10,982 nt of DNA from an uncultured Campylobacter sp. (GTDB lineage: Bacteria > Campylobacterota > Campylobacteria > Campylobacterales > Campylobacteraceae). This document shows positions 1 to 6,412 of this stretch, piece by piece (positions within the stretch are counted from its first letter, which is position 1; each line of letters starts with the position of its first letter). Under the pieces are notes generated by a model. The model had not been told where the DNA came from. It saw only the letters and a program-made list of their open reading frames with translations, and did no database searches. The stretch covers positions 1 to 10,982 of the forward strand of contig NZ_CALINL010000029.1 of assembly GCF_938045225.1 (NCBI RefSeq). The letters are read 5' to 3'. Both the position numbers and the translations under genes were made by a program.

Positions 1-842
1 GCGGCAAAACGGAGCTTTTTATAAAGGAGCTTGATCTGGCGCTTAGCGGTGGAGAAAATTTGAGCGAAAAGGACGGCGACATCGAGTTTGAGGCCAAGGG
101 TTCGAAGCTGATTTTAAATGATTTCAACGCAACTCTAGACCTGCTAGCCTACAGCGGTCAGAGTGCGGGCGGGACGGTGAGATTTGATGCAAAGCCCGCT
201 CGCGGTAACTTTTCGCTCATAAAATCGGACAAAAAATTTGAAATGTCGGCAAACGACATCAGGGGCGAGTTTATCAACTCGATCTTTAACATCAAAAGCT
301 TTGAGGGCGGCAGCTTTAAAATGCGCGTTTTAGGCAAAAGTACCGATGATTTTAAAGGCGAAGCAAGGCTAATCGGCGCCACGCTAAAAGACTATACGTT
401 TTACAACCAGCTTCTGACGTTTTTAAACTCCGTACCGTCCCTGCTCGTGTTTAAAACGCCAGACTTCGGTGCGGACGGGTATCCCGTGAAATTTGGCAAA
501 ATTTTATTTGAGAAAAAGGGAGATGTGCTAAAGTTTCTAGCTATCGAGTTAGAGAGCTCGAGCGCCGATATCGGCGGACACGGCACGATAAATCTCGCGA
601 CCAAAGAGATCGACGTGGATCTGGAGCTAAAGCTGCTAAAGGACGCCAGCTCCATCATCGACAAAATCCCGCTCATAAATCAGATCGTGCTAGGCAAAGA
701 CCGCACGCTCTCGACAGTCATCAAGGTGCGCGGAACTCTGCAAAAGCCGCAGTACTCGACGCAAATCCTGCAAGACGCACTACTCTCGCCGTTTAAGATA
801 ATTAGAAACGTACTTGAAGCGCCGTTTTTGATATTTGAGTAA
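1..842 (+). CDS. AsmA-like C-terminal domain protein (5' partial)
   Basis: The frame is open to the left edge (first complete codon at 3, 279 residues visible), so the gene begins outside the window; the TTG at 60 is only an internal codon. The protein alternates beta-strand-like stretches with small glycine turns. Its last third follows the pattern of AsmA/YhdP/TamB-type C-termini: a 'GGHGTINLATKEIDVDLEL' strand segment, then 'IPLINQIVLGKD', then 'VRGTLQKPQ', ending near an LSPFKIIRNVLEAP segment. Family knowledge: these are large envelope proteins anchored in the inner membrane, with a beta-groove implicated in phospholipid transport or outer-membrane homeostasis. It is the only plus-strand gene here and converges on the minus-strand genes. 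No signal or membrane anchor is visible because the N-terminus is missing. Family assignment is good; the exact substrate is unknown. Confidence 0.75.
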   Translation, partial: GKTELFIKELDLALSGGENLSEKDGDIEFEAKGSKLILNDFNATLDLLAYSGQSAGGTVRFDAKPARGNFSLIKSDKKFEMSANDIRGEFINSIFNIKSFEGGSFKMRVLGKSTDDFKGEARLIGATLKDYTFYNQLLTFLNSVPSLLVFKTPDFGADGYPVKFGKILFEKKGDVLKFLAIELESSSADIGGHGTINLATKEIDVDLELKLLKDASSIIDKIPLINQIVLGKDRTLSTVIKVRGTLQKPQYSTQILQDALLSPFKIIRNVLEAPFLIFE

Positions 843-860
843 ATTTGACGAGCCGTAAGC

Positions 861-920
861 CTCTGCGCTGCTAGTTTGCGGGTTAAATTTGAAGCCAAAA
901 TTGATACTCTGCGCAGCTAG
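861..920. repeat. Imperfect direct repeat pair (14 bp units)
   Basis: CTCTGCGCTGCTAG at 861-874 recurs as CTCTGCGCAGCTAG at 907-920 (13 of 14 bases). Each is followed within about 30 bases by a GCGGG and then an AAATTT motif, so the similarity may extend loosely further. It lies just after the AsmA-like stop codon. Function unknown; it could be the trace of a small local duplication in decaying sequence. Confidence 0.4.
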
Positions 921-1085
921 CCTATGCAAGGCGTTCGCGGGCTATTGGCAAATTTAATCAAATTTGCGATCTTTGCTATTTTTGAACGGCAAGCATGAGC
1001 GCTACACTTAAATGCCGCCAAAAACGGAGTCAAAAATAAAGCCCAAAATCGTAGCGTCAATGACCGCATGGCAAAAAATTCGCCC

Positions 1086-1454
1086 TTAAAATAGAGTGGG
1101 CTCGCTGCGGATTTTTATAAATTTGTAATCTTTATAGGCCGTGAAAAACGCGAGCAAAACGCTAAACGTCGCTGCGATACTTCGCGCCGCAAAGCCAAAA
1201 ATCGCGCCCGCGTCAAATTTGATAAAAGCGACACCAAGGCCAGCAAGACAAAAACGGCGTAGATGTAGTATACATACGCGCCAAACGCGCTCTGGGCAAA
1301 AAACGGCCCCTATAAAATTAGAGCGCCGGCCGTAGATTTTGCACATTTCTTGTAAATTTACGGCGGGTTTTGGGGTTTGGCGCCGTCTTGCCGGGACTAC
1401 GAATTTTATTAAATTTGCTTGTTTTTTAAATTTTTCGCTAGCGGCTCGGGCGTT
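1086..1454 (-). pseudogene. Probable frameshifted remnant of a small membrane protein
   Basis: One minus-strand frame is open from 1454 to a TAA at 1086-1088 (only ATG at 1346). It has no recognisable ribosome site and its middle is not protein-like. In the next frame, about 1309 to 1115, there is a convincing hydrophobic segment (AQSAFGAYVYYIYAVFVLL, then ALVSLLSNL). That frame has no start codon, because a TAG stands two codons before its poly-T run. Switching frame at the six-base A run 1298-1303, and back at AAATTT 1215-1220, would join 'GRRSNFIGAVF' to this segment and then to a second hydrophobic stretch, 'GFAARSIAATFSVLLAFF', ending in a basic tail (KDYKFIKIRSEP). The result would be a two-helix C-terminal piece. 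Both switches fall at homopolymer-like sites, so decay or sequencing error would explain them. After the TAA the same frame continues with another hydrophobic run (AVIDATILGFIFDSVFGGI) down to a stop at 1008. The family is not identified; the tail of a multi-spanning protein is possible. Confidence 0.4.
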
Positions 1455-1467
1455 TTAGGCATCAAAT

Positions 1468-2013
1468 TTAGCTTTTGATTTCATCGTCAAAAAGCTCGCG
1501 AACGTCCACCCAAAAGCTTTCGGGCATAAAAATCGGCGAGTCCAAAATCTCCAGCAAACCGTCCTTAAAAGATAAAAACTCCGCGACTCTTTGGAGTCCG
1601 TCAACGGTTTTTAGGCTCATGTCCGCTAGCCGCAGTACCTTTACTTGCTGCATTTTATGAGCCGTCCACTCGGCAAATGCCAAAAACCGCGAATCGTCCG
1701 AAAACATAAAACACGCCGTAGCTTGCTCGCTAAGTAAAACTTGCTCACTCTCGCCGCTTTGGCTAAAATTTACGTTTTCGCTCTTACTATCGCTTTCTTC
1801 GCGCTTCAAATTTAAACCTTGTGCCTCCGCGTTTGCGTCGCCGTTAAATCCGCTTTGCAAATTTACGCCGCCTCGCAAAAGCTCAGCGCTCGCGTAAAGC
1901 CGTAGCTCGCCCAGACTCGGCGCACCCATAGCTATCTCATGGCCTTCAAATTCCGCGCTAAATTTACCGTCCGCGCTGCACTCTTTCGCGCTGTAATTCC
2001 AAGCAGAACCCAT
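1468..2013 (-). CDS. Uncharacterised 181-aa soluble protein (DGKF / MGAP / SDDSRFLA motifs)
   Basis: The ATG at 2013 is preceded by AAGGA with a 6-nt gap, so the start is well supported. The product has no signal peptide or membrane segment. It begins with a WNYSAKECSADGKFSAEF segment, then EIAMGAPSLGELRLY (about residues 26-40). A low-complexity acidic/serine/asparagine linker follows (about 50-95), then ACFMFSDDSRFLAFAEWTA (about 99-118) and a beta-rich tail. The W...S.DGK...G.P..G.L....SDDSR.LA...W arrangement resembles one turn of a beta-propeller-like or small uncharacterised accessory-protein family that I recall only as hypothetical proteins. I cannot name a function. It lies 74 bp after the small gene at 2088 and in the same direction, so they are probably co-transcribed. 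An immunity-protein role is conceivable but no toxin is in view. Confidence 0.7.
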   Translation of the reverse strand: MGSAWNYSAKECSADGKFSAEFEGHEIAMGAPSLGELRLYASAELLRGGVNLQSGFNGDANAEAQGLNLKREESDSKSENVNFSQSGESEQVLLSEQATACFMFSDDSRFLAFAEWTAHKMQQVKVLRLADMSLKTVDGLQRVAEFLSFKDGLLEILDSPIFMPESFWVDVRELFDDEIKS

Positions 2014-2087
2014 TTATTTCCTTTCAAATTTATTTAGCTAAATTTATCCGCGCATTTACCCGCGCCGCCGCATAAAATCTCGCGGTC

Positions 2088-2345
2088 TCACGACTCAAAA
2101 TCAAAGCAGTAAAAATCATCCGCCTCGCTCCAAAGCTCTTTGAGCGACTGCCCGTCTATCTGAGGCGCGGCGTAGAGTTCTCGCAGCGTGGCGAAATACC
2201 GCTCGCCGCTCGCGTTTGCGCCGGGCTCGTCCGAGCACCTTTGAAACGAGCAGCGATCCGCATAGGCGATGATCATATATTCTGCACCGAGCAGATGAAA
2301 ACCAAACTCGGGCTCGCCGCCCTCAAGGACGCATTTTAGCAGCAT
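2088..2345 (-). CDS. Uncharacterised small protein, 85 aa (possibly 96 aa)
   Basis: From the ATG at 2345 the product is an acidic, Cys- and aromatic-containing soluble protein with a compact pattern: 'EFGFHLLGAEYMIIAYADR', then 'SFQRC', then YFATLRELYAAPQIDGQSLKELW, then an acidic end. The F.F.G.EYMI.Y...SFQRC / Y..L.ELY....IDG.SLKELW layout looks like a folded domain with a final helix, but I do not recognise a named family. The frame upstream of this ATG stays open for eleven more protein-like codons (IPKYSFETIEQ) back to an ATA at 2378-2376, right after an in-frame TAA. AAAAGAAG lies 4 nt upstream of the ATA, whereas the ATG at 2345 has only a weak AGAG before it. The true start is therefore uncertain. 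Next gene in the same direction is the 181-aa protein. Confidence 0.65.
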   Translation of the reverse strand: MLLKCVLEGGEPEFGFHLLGAEYMIIAYADRCSFQRCSDEPGANASGERYFATLRELYAAPQIDGQSLKELWSEADDFYCFDFES

Positions 2346-2463
2346 TTGCTCTATGGTTTCAAATGAATATTTAGGTATTTAGCTTCTTTTTAAATTTATT
2401 TTACAGCGTTTTAAAGAGTGGAAAATGCGTAAAATTTGCCGCGTTTTTGGAAACAAATTTTAA

Positions 2464-2495
2464 AAATCGCTCAAATTTAAGTATCAAATTTGAGC
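2464..2495 (-). terminator. Intrinsic terminator candidate after hypA
   Basis: About 18-20 nt past the hypA stop there is a perfect 10-bp inverted repeat, GCTCAAATTT at 2469-2478 and AAATTTGAGC at 2486-2495, with a 7-nt loop. Read on the minus strand it is followed at once by GATTTTT. A second outer pair (TTTGCCGC 2435-2442 with GCGGCAAA 2504-2511) can enclose it. Position, stem and T-run fit termination of hypBCDEA. Confidence 0.65.
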
Positions 2496-2512
2496 TAAAA
2501 TTTGCGGCAAAA

Positions 2513-2854
2513 TCACCGCATCTCAAGGCGCATGAGGTGCATATCCTCGCCGCCCGTGACCTCAAGCTCCTGTGAGCCGCAGGTCGGGCAAGTGAAGTCG
2601 TTTTCGCTTAGCTCGCCACTAAAGCCGCAGCTTTTGCACTCCACGGAGATGTTTTGCACTATGATCGCAAGCTCGGCATTTTCGCAGATTGTGCCCGTTT
2701 TATAAACCTCAAACGCGCTTTCTAAATAGTGAGGCTCGACGCCGCTTAGCCGCCCGATACGCACCTCAAGGCGCACGACCTCTTTTGCGCCGTTTGCGGC
2801 GGCGTTTTTCTCGCAAAGCGCGACTAGGCTTTGCACTATACTTAGTTCGTGCAT
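2513..2854 (-). CDS. hypA: HypA, nickel metallochaperone for [NiFe]-hydrogenase
   Basis: HypA delivers nickel, with HypB, to the hydrogenase large subunit; in relatives such as Helicobacter it also serves urease. The 113-aa length is normal. The start is the ATG at 2854 because the mature N-terminus must be Met-His-Glu (MHELSIVQSL), in which His2 is the nickel ligand; GAGG lies 8 nt upstream. A longer in-frame start at 2914 adds a basic leader that would bury His2 and is rejected. The structural zinc site has two CxxC pairs at Cys73/76 and Cys89/92. It is the last gene of the hyp operon but is separated from hypE by 145 bp, unlike the overlapping genes before it. An AT-rich near-palindrome with a TATAAA (2917-2922) sits in that gap and might add a weak internal promoter. 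Confidence 0.96.
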   Translation of the reverse strand: MHELSIVQSLVALCEKNAAANGAKEVVRLEVRIGRLSGVEPHYLESAFEVYKTGTICENAELAIIVQNISVECKSCGFSGELSENDFTCPTCGSQELEVTGGEDMHLMRLEMR

Positions 2855-2999
2855 CGATTTGCCTCGCTTGCGGACGGAGCGGATTTTATTTTTACGCACG
2901 CGTCTAAGGTGCAAATTTTATAAATTTTGCGAGCCCGCTCTCGTGCCGTCCAAGCCTCAAAAGTCAATGAGATTAAATTTGATCTATCCATTGCTGTGC

Positions 3000-4049
3000 C
3001 TAGCATATTCGCGGTAGCAACTCGCCCTTCGGCGCTTCTAAAAAGCGCTTCGAGCCATATGCATTTTGCAAGATGACGCGGCCGTTTGCAGCGCCTAAAA
3101 TCTCGCCGATCAAAGCCGCGTTAGCGTCAAATTTGCGCAAAATCTCAAGCGCGCGCGCCTCATCTTTTTCATCTACGGCTAGCACGAACGTACCCTCGTT
3201 GGCTAGCTCATAAGGCTCAAAGCCAAACAGCTCGCAAACGCCTGTCACTTCGTCGCTAACCTTAATATCCTCCTCGCGCACGAGGATGTCTAGGCCGCTA
3301 AATTTTGCCCATTCGTTTAGCACCGCCGAGAGTCCGCCGCGCGTCGCGTCGCGCATACACAGGGGCTTCACGCCGCCAGCAATCAGCGCCTTTACTACGC
3401 CTACTAGCGCTTTGCAGTCGCTTTTTAGCTCGCTTTGCAAATCGAGCTCCTCGCGGCTAGCCAGCACCACGGCGCCATGCCTGCCCACGTCGCCCGAGAT
3501 CAGGATCTTTGCGCCCGCGCGCAGGCTTTTTAGCTCCACGCCCTCGCAGACGATCTCGCCGATACCGCTCGTGTTGATAAAAATTTTATCGCATTTGCCG
3601 CGCGGTACGACCTTCGTATCGCCGCAAACGATCCGCACGCCGTTTTCGCGAGCGACCGCGGCTAGTGAGCCTAGCACGCGCTCTAGCTCAGAGATCTCTA
3701 GGCCCTCCTCGACGATTAGCGCGCAGCTTAGGTACTTTGCCTCGGCGCCGACCATGGCTAGGTCGTTTATCGTGCCGCACGCTGCGATCTTGCCGATGTC
3801 GCCGCCGTTAAAAAATATCGGCGTAACCACGAAACTATCAGTGCTAAAGGCTAGTTTGCCGTTAAATTTAGGCATCAAATTTGCCGAGTCGCCAGCCTTT
3901 TCGTCTGCGCGAAAATCACCAAAATTTAGTATCGCGCTATCGTTGCTCTCGCGCAAAATTTCATTGTCGAATATCCTAAAAATCGTCTCGTTTATGAGCG
4001 AGTTCATCTCCTCGCCGCCGCCGCCATGGCTTAGCATTATCTTGCTCAA
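3000..4049 (-). CDS. hypE: HypE, carbamoyl dehydratase (hydrogenase cyanide ligand synthesis)
   Basis: HypE receives a carbamoyl group from HypF on its C-terminal cysteine and dehydrates it with ATP to a thiocyanate, the source of the CN ligands. The 349-aa product ends in the diagnostic PRIC (Cys349 is the acceptor). Its AIR-synthase-like ATP fold is seen in SHGGGG (7-12), FSTDSFVV (68-75), GGDIGKIAACGTINDLAMVG (82-101), VCGDTKV (141-147) and MRDATRGG (232-239). The first motif is SHGGGG where SHGSGG is more usual. Start: TTG at 4049, 5 nt after a perfect AGGAGG (4055-4060). The ATG four codons later would be 17 nt away, so TTG is preferred. hypE starts 12 nt after the hypD stop, in the same operon. 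A stretch at about residues 48-62 looks like a short insertion relative to typical HypE. Confidence 0.97.
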   Translation of the reverse strand: MSKIMLSHGGGGEEMNSLINETIFRIFDNEILRESNDSAILNFGDFRADEKAGDSANLMPKFNGKLAFSTDSFVVTPIFFNGGDIGKIAACGTINDLAMVGAEAKYLSCALIVEEGLEISELERVLGSLAAVARENGVRIVCGDTKVVPRGKCDKIFINTSGIGEIVCEGVELKSLRAGAKILISGDVGRHGAVVLASREELDLQSELKSDCKALVGVVKALIAGGVKPLCMRDATRGGLSAVLNEWAKFSGLDILVREEDIKVSDEVTGVCELFGFEPYELANEGTFVLAVDEKDEARALEILRKFDANAALIGEILGAANGRVILQNAYGSKRFLEAPKGELLPRIC

Positions 4050-4054
4050 ATTTG

Positions 4055-4060
4055 CCTCCT
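4055..4060 (-). promoter_or_regulatory. Ribosome binding site deciding the TTG start of hypE
   Basis: AGGAGG on the minus strand, one nucleotide past the hypD stop codon and 5 nt before the TTG at 4049. Its strength and spacing support the non-ATG start and suggest reinitiation by ribosomes that have just finished hypD. Confidence 0.7.
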
Positions 4061-4061
4061 C

Positions 4062-5159
4062 TTAGCCCGCGCTTTTGACGTCGCCGTATTTGTAGTATGC
4101 CGCGCATGCGCCCTCGCTAGAGACCATGCACGAACCCACGGGAGTTTTTGGCGTGCAGGCTTTGGCGAAAATTTTGCAGTCAAACGGCTTTGCACGCCCG
4201 CGTAAAATTTCAGGACAGATACAGGCCTTGCTCTCGCCTTTGCTTTGCACGCTGCAGTCAAATTTGACCCTCGCGTCAAGCTCGGCGTACTCGGAGCGCA
4301 GCTTCATACCGCTTTGCGCGATCGCGCCAAGACCGCGCCAAGAGAAGTCGCACGGCTCGAAAAACTCGTCTATGAGCGCCTTTGCTTTTTGATTGCCCTC
4401 GCGCGTGACGACTCTGGCGTATTCGTTATAGACCTCGTGCGTGCCCGCGTTTTGCTGGCGGACTAGGTTTAGGATGCCGTCCATCAGATCAAGCGGCTCA
4501 AATCCACTAACCGCGATAGGCTTTTTATACTCCGCAGCGATGCTCTCGTAGATGCCATATCCCGTGATCACGCTCACGTGGCTAGGTCCCAAAAACGCGT
4601 CGATCTTGACGTCTTCGTCGTTTAGGATCGCTCGTACGGGTGCGGGGACCGTAACGTGATTTATATGGAAAAATAGATTTTTTAGCCCGAGTTCTAGCGT
4701 CTTTTGGACTAAATTTGCGCTCATAGGCGTCGTCGTCTCAAACCCGATCGCAAAAAATATCACGCTCTTTTCGGGATTTTCGCGCGCGATTTTGATGCAG
4801 TCTAGCGGGCTATATAGCGCTCTGATGTCGCAGCCTTCGCCTCGCAGCTTTTGTAGGCTGGTGTTTGAGCCAGGGACTCTGAGCATATCGGCTAGAGTGC
4901 AGAGGATAGTGCCCGGCATCTGGGCTAGTTTTATCGCCTCGTCTATGCGGCTCCTTGGCATCACGCAGACGGGACAGCCCGGGCCGTGGACGAAATTTAT
5001 ATGTTCGCCCACTAGCTGCGGTAGACCAAATTTCATGATCGAGTGCGTGTGTCCGCCGCAAATTTCCATGATGTTTAGCGGTTTTACGCTCTCTTTTTTG
5101 ATGAGTTTTGAAAGCGCCAAAATAAGCTCTTTATCGCGAAAATCATTGATTAGATTCAC
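4062..5159 (-). CDS. hypD: HypD, Fe-S scaffold for Fe(CN)2CO assembly
   Basis: HypD, with HypC, holds the iron on which the CN and CO ligands of the hydrogenase active site are built. It carries a [4Fe-4S] cluster. The 365-aa length is normal. Family hallmarks: EICGGHTH (32-39, Cys34 and His37), GPGCPVCV (59-66, Cys62/Cys65), an IGFETTTP segment, and a cysteine-rich C-terminal third (CICPEI, 'FDCKIFAKACTPKTPVGSCM', GACAAYYKYG) that supplies the cluster ligands. The start is GTG at 5159, with AAGGA 6 nt upstream. The GTGA overlaps the hypC stop by 4 nt, which points to translational coupling of the two partner proteins. Confidence 0.97.
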   Translation of the reverse strand: MNLINDFRDKELILALSKLIKKESVKPLNIMEICGGHTHSIMKFGLPQLVGEHINFVHGPGCPVCVMPRSRIDEAIKLAQMPGTILCTLADMLRVPGSNTSLQKLRGEGCDIRALYSPLDCIKIARENPEKSVIFFAIGFETTTPMSANLVQKTLELGLKNLFFHINHVTVPAPVRAILNDEDVKIDAFLGPSHVSVITGYGIYESIAAEYKKPIAVSGFEPLDLMDGILNLVRQQNAGTHEVYNEYARVVTREGNQKAKALIDEFFEPCDFSWRGLGAIAQSGMKLRSEYAELDARVKFDCSVQSKGESKACICPEILRGRAKPFDCKIFAKACTPKTPVGSCMVSSEGACAAYYKYGDVKSAG

Positions 5160-5470
5160 GCTTTTTCCTTCGCGTTTGGCGTATTTGCCGCCGCTTGCAT
5201 GGCGCCTAGCCCGGCGTCGCCTTCGTCCGCGCTGATTTGTCCGCTTTGCATATCTTTGGCGATTTGGCGGTAGATTTCGATACTCTCTAGCGCAAATTTC
5301 GTATCGATTTTTTCCATCGCGTAGCCGACGTGGATGAGCACGTATTCGCCCACGGCTACGGGCTCGGCGATGAGATCGAGGCTCACGCGGCGACTCACGC
5401 CTAGCGTCTCGACGGTAGCGACGTTATCTTCGTCGATCGCGACCACTTTTGACGGGATTGAGAGGCACAT
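5156..5470 (-). CDS. hypC: HypC, hydrogenase maturation chaperone
   Basis: HypC is a small OB-fold chaperone that shuttles the Fe(CN)2CO unit from HypD to the hydrogenase large-subunit precursor. The N-terminus MCLSIPSKVVAID carries the essential Cys2, which fixes the ATG at 5470 as start. GEYVLIHVGYAMEKID (about 42-57) is the conserved core. At 104 aa it is somewhat longer than common 75-95-aa HypC; the extra part is an Ala/Gly-rich tail (from about residue 80) that is probably disordered. The ATG shares one base with the hypB stop (TAATG), and the end overlaps hypD by 4 nt. No strong ribosome site precedes it, so coupling to hypB is likely. Confidence 0.96.
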   Translation of the reverse strand: MCLSIPSKVVAIDEDNVATVETLGVSRRVSLDLIAEPVAVGEYVLIHVGYAMEKIDTKFALESIEIYRQIAKDMQSGQISADEGDAGLGAMQAAANTPNAKEKA

Positions 5471-6276
5471 TATCTAAGCTCTTTTTTAAATTTTAAGAAA
5501 TTTAGCCACTTCTCCATGCCTTCGCCCGTTTTTGCGTCTAGTTCGATGACGTCGACTTTCGGATTTAGCTTGCGAGCCTCTTTGACGACTTTTTTCACAT
5601 CAAATTCAAAATGCGGCAATAGCGAAGTTTTGGTTATCACGATGAGATCGGCGGCGCGAAACATGACCGGGTATTTAGCCACTTTATCGTCGCCTTCAGG
5701 TACTGAGAGCAGCACGACGTTAAAGTGCGAGCCAACGTCGTAGCTAGCGGGGCAAACGAGGTTGCCGACGTTTTCAACAAAAACTATATCAAGGCCCTCT
5801 AGCGGCAGATGATGAAGCCCCTCGTGCACCATAAAGGCATCGAGATGACATGCCTGCCCGGTCGTGATCTGATGGGCTTTGCCGCCTGCTTTTATTATGC
5901 GGTTGGCGTCTTGGTTGGTTTCTAGATCGCCCTCTACGACGCCGATTTTAAATTTACCGCTTTTTATCGTGGCTTCAAGAAGCGTAGTTTTGCCGCTGCC
6001 GGGGCTACTCATGAGATTTACGCACAAAATCCCGTGTTCGTCCAAATGAGCGCGGTTGTGCGCGGCCTCTTCGTCGTTTTGGGATAAAATTTTAGTTATC
6101 ACTTCGACGGTTTTGCTCTCGTTTAGCGCAGGGTGCGCGTGGCCGTGGCTATGCTCGTGGGCCGCGCCGTGTCCGTGCTCGGCGCCGTGATCGTGAGCGT
6201 GAGAGTGAGTCGTGCCGTCTGCGTGAGTGTGGGCGTGATCGTGCCCGCCGAGCGAGCATCCGCAATCTTTACACAT
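5470..6276 (-). CDS. hypB: HypB, nickel-binding GTPase with histidine-rich region
   Basis: HypB uses GTP hydrolysis to drive nickel insertion together with HypA. In the 268 aa: an N-terminal MCKDCGC (CxxCxC-type high-affinity nickel motif); a histidine-rich stretch at 12-48 with 15 histidines, suited to nickel storage; a Walker A SSPGSGKTTL (90-99, Lys96); 'GVVEGDLETNQDA' after it; the GTPase-domain metal site QACH (141-144) and VENVGNLVCP (167-176, Cys175). The expected guanine-specificity NKxD is TKTS at 215-218, with Ser in place of the usual Asp. The ATG at 6276 has AAGGAG 7 nt upstream, and a TATAAT box lies about 30 nt before it. First gene of hypBCDEA. Confidence 0.97.
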   Translation of the reverse strand: MCKDCGCSLGGHDHAHTHADGTTHSHAHDHGAEHGHGAAHEHSHGHAHPALNESKTVEVITKILSQNDEEAAHNRAHLDEHGILCVNLMSSPGSGKTTLLEATIKSGKFKIGVVEGDLETNQDANRIIKAGGKAHQITTGQACHLDAFMVHEGLHHLPLEGLDIVFVENVGNLVCPASYDVGSHFNVVLLSVPEGDDKVAKYPVMFRAADLIVITKTSLLPHFEFDVKKVVKEARKLNPKVDVIELDAKTGEGMEKWLNFLKFKKELR

Positions 6277-6305
6277 TTTGTTTCTCCTTAGCGATTTTTG
6301 GGGTT

Positions 6306-6311
6306 ATTATA
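6306..6311 (-). promoter_or_regulatory. -10 box of the hypBCDEA promoter
   Basis: TATAAT on the minus strand (GAGTATAATAACC), 29 bases before the hypB ATG. It is preceded by an A/T-rich tract (CAATTTTTTAAC) instead of a clear -35, which is the usual layout of Campylobacter sigma70 promoters. The leader would be only about 20 nt. A GTATGA, the half-site of the E. coli-type NikR operator, lies about 30 nt upstream (6341-6346), but the paired half-site is poor. Confidence 0.65.
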
Positions 6312-6412
6312 CTCTTAGATGTTAAAAAATTGCTTTAGTTTCATACCTTGCGGATATTATTTCGTTGCGTTTTATTTATATTTTGAGATTTTTGCGGCGA
6401 CGGAGAGATTAG

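Larger units (their letters stand above)
843..1467. other. Gene-poor stretch between convergent genes
   Basis: No intact gene with a start, ribosome site and protein-like product was found on either strand in these 625 bases. It contains an imperfect direct repeat (861-874 and 907-920), many AAATTT motifs, and on the minus strand a run of coding-like fragments in two frames, listed separately as a probable pseudogene. No strong terminator for the AsmA-like gene was recognised. Confidence 0.6.

Noticed and set aside
60..62. TTG at 60 as the start of the AsmA-like gene
   Set aside because: The frame is open and protein-like back to base 3 with no ribosome site at 60, so the gene begins outside the window.
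1141..1335. Plus-strand 64-codon frame in the gene-poor stretch
   Set aside because: Basic, low-complexity product with no ribosome site; the minus strand holds more coding-like segments here.
2855..2914. Longer N-terminus for HypA (start at 2914)
   Set aside because: It adds a basic non-conserved leader before MHELSIVQ. HypA needs His at position 2 for nickel, and GAGG precedes the ATG at 2854.
3286..4065. Long open frame (259 codons) on the plus strand
   Set aside because: It is the antisense shadow of hypE: Ser/Pro/Ala-rich, no ribosome site and no domain pattern, while the minus strand encodes an unmistakable HypE.
6132..6243. Repetitive-looking GTG/CAT-rich DNA as a tandem repeat or CRISPR-like array
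   Set aside because: It is simply the codons of the histidine-rich region of HypB; units are irregular and there are no spacers.
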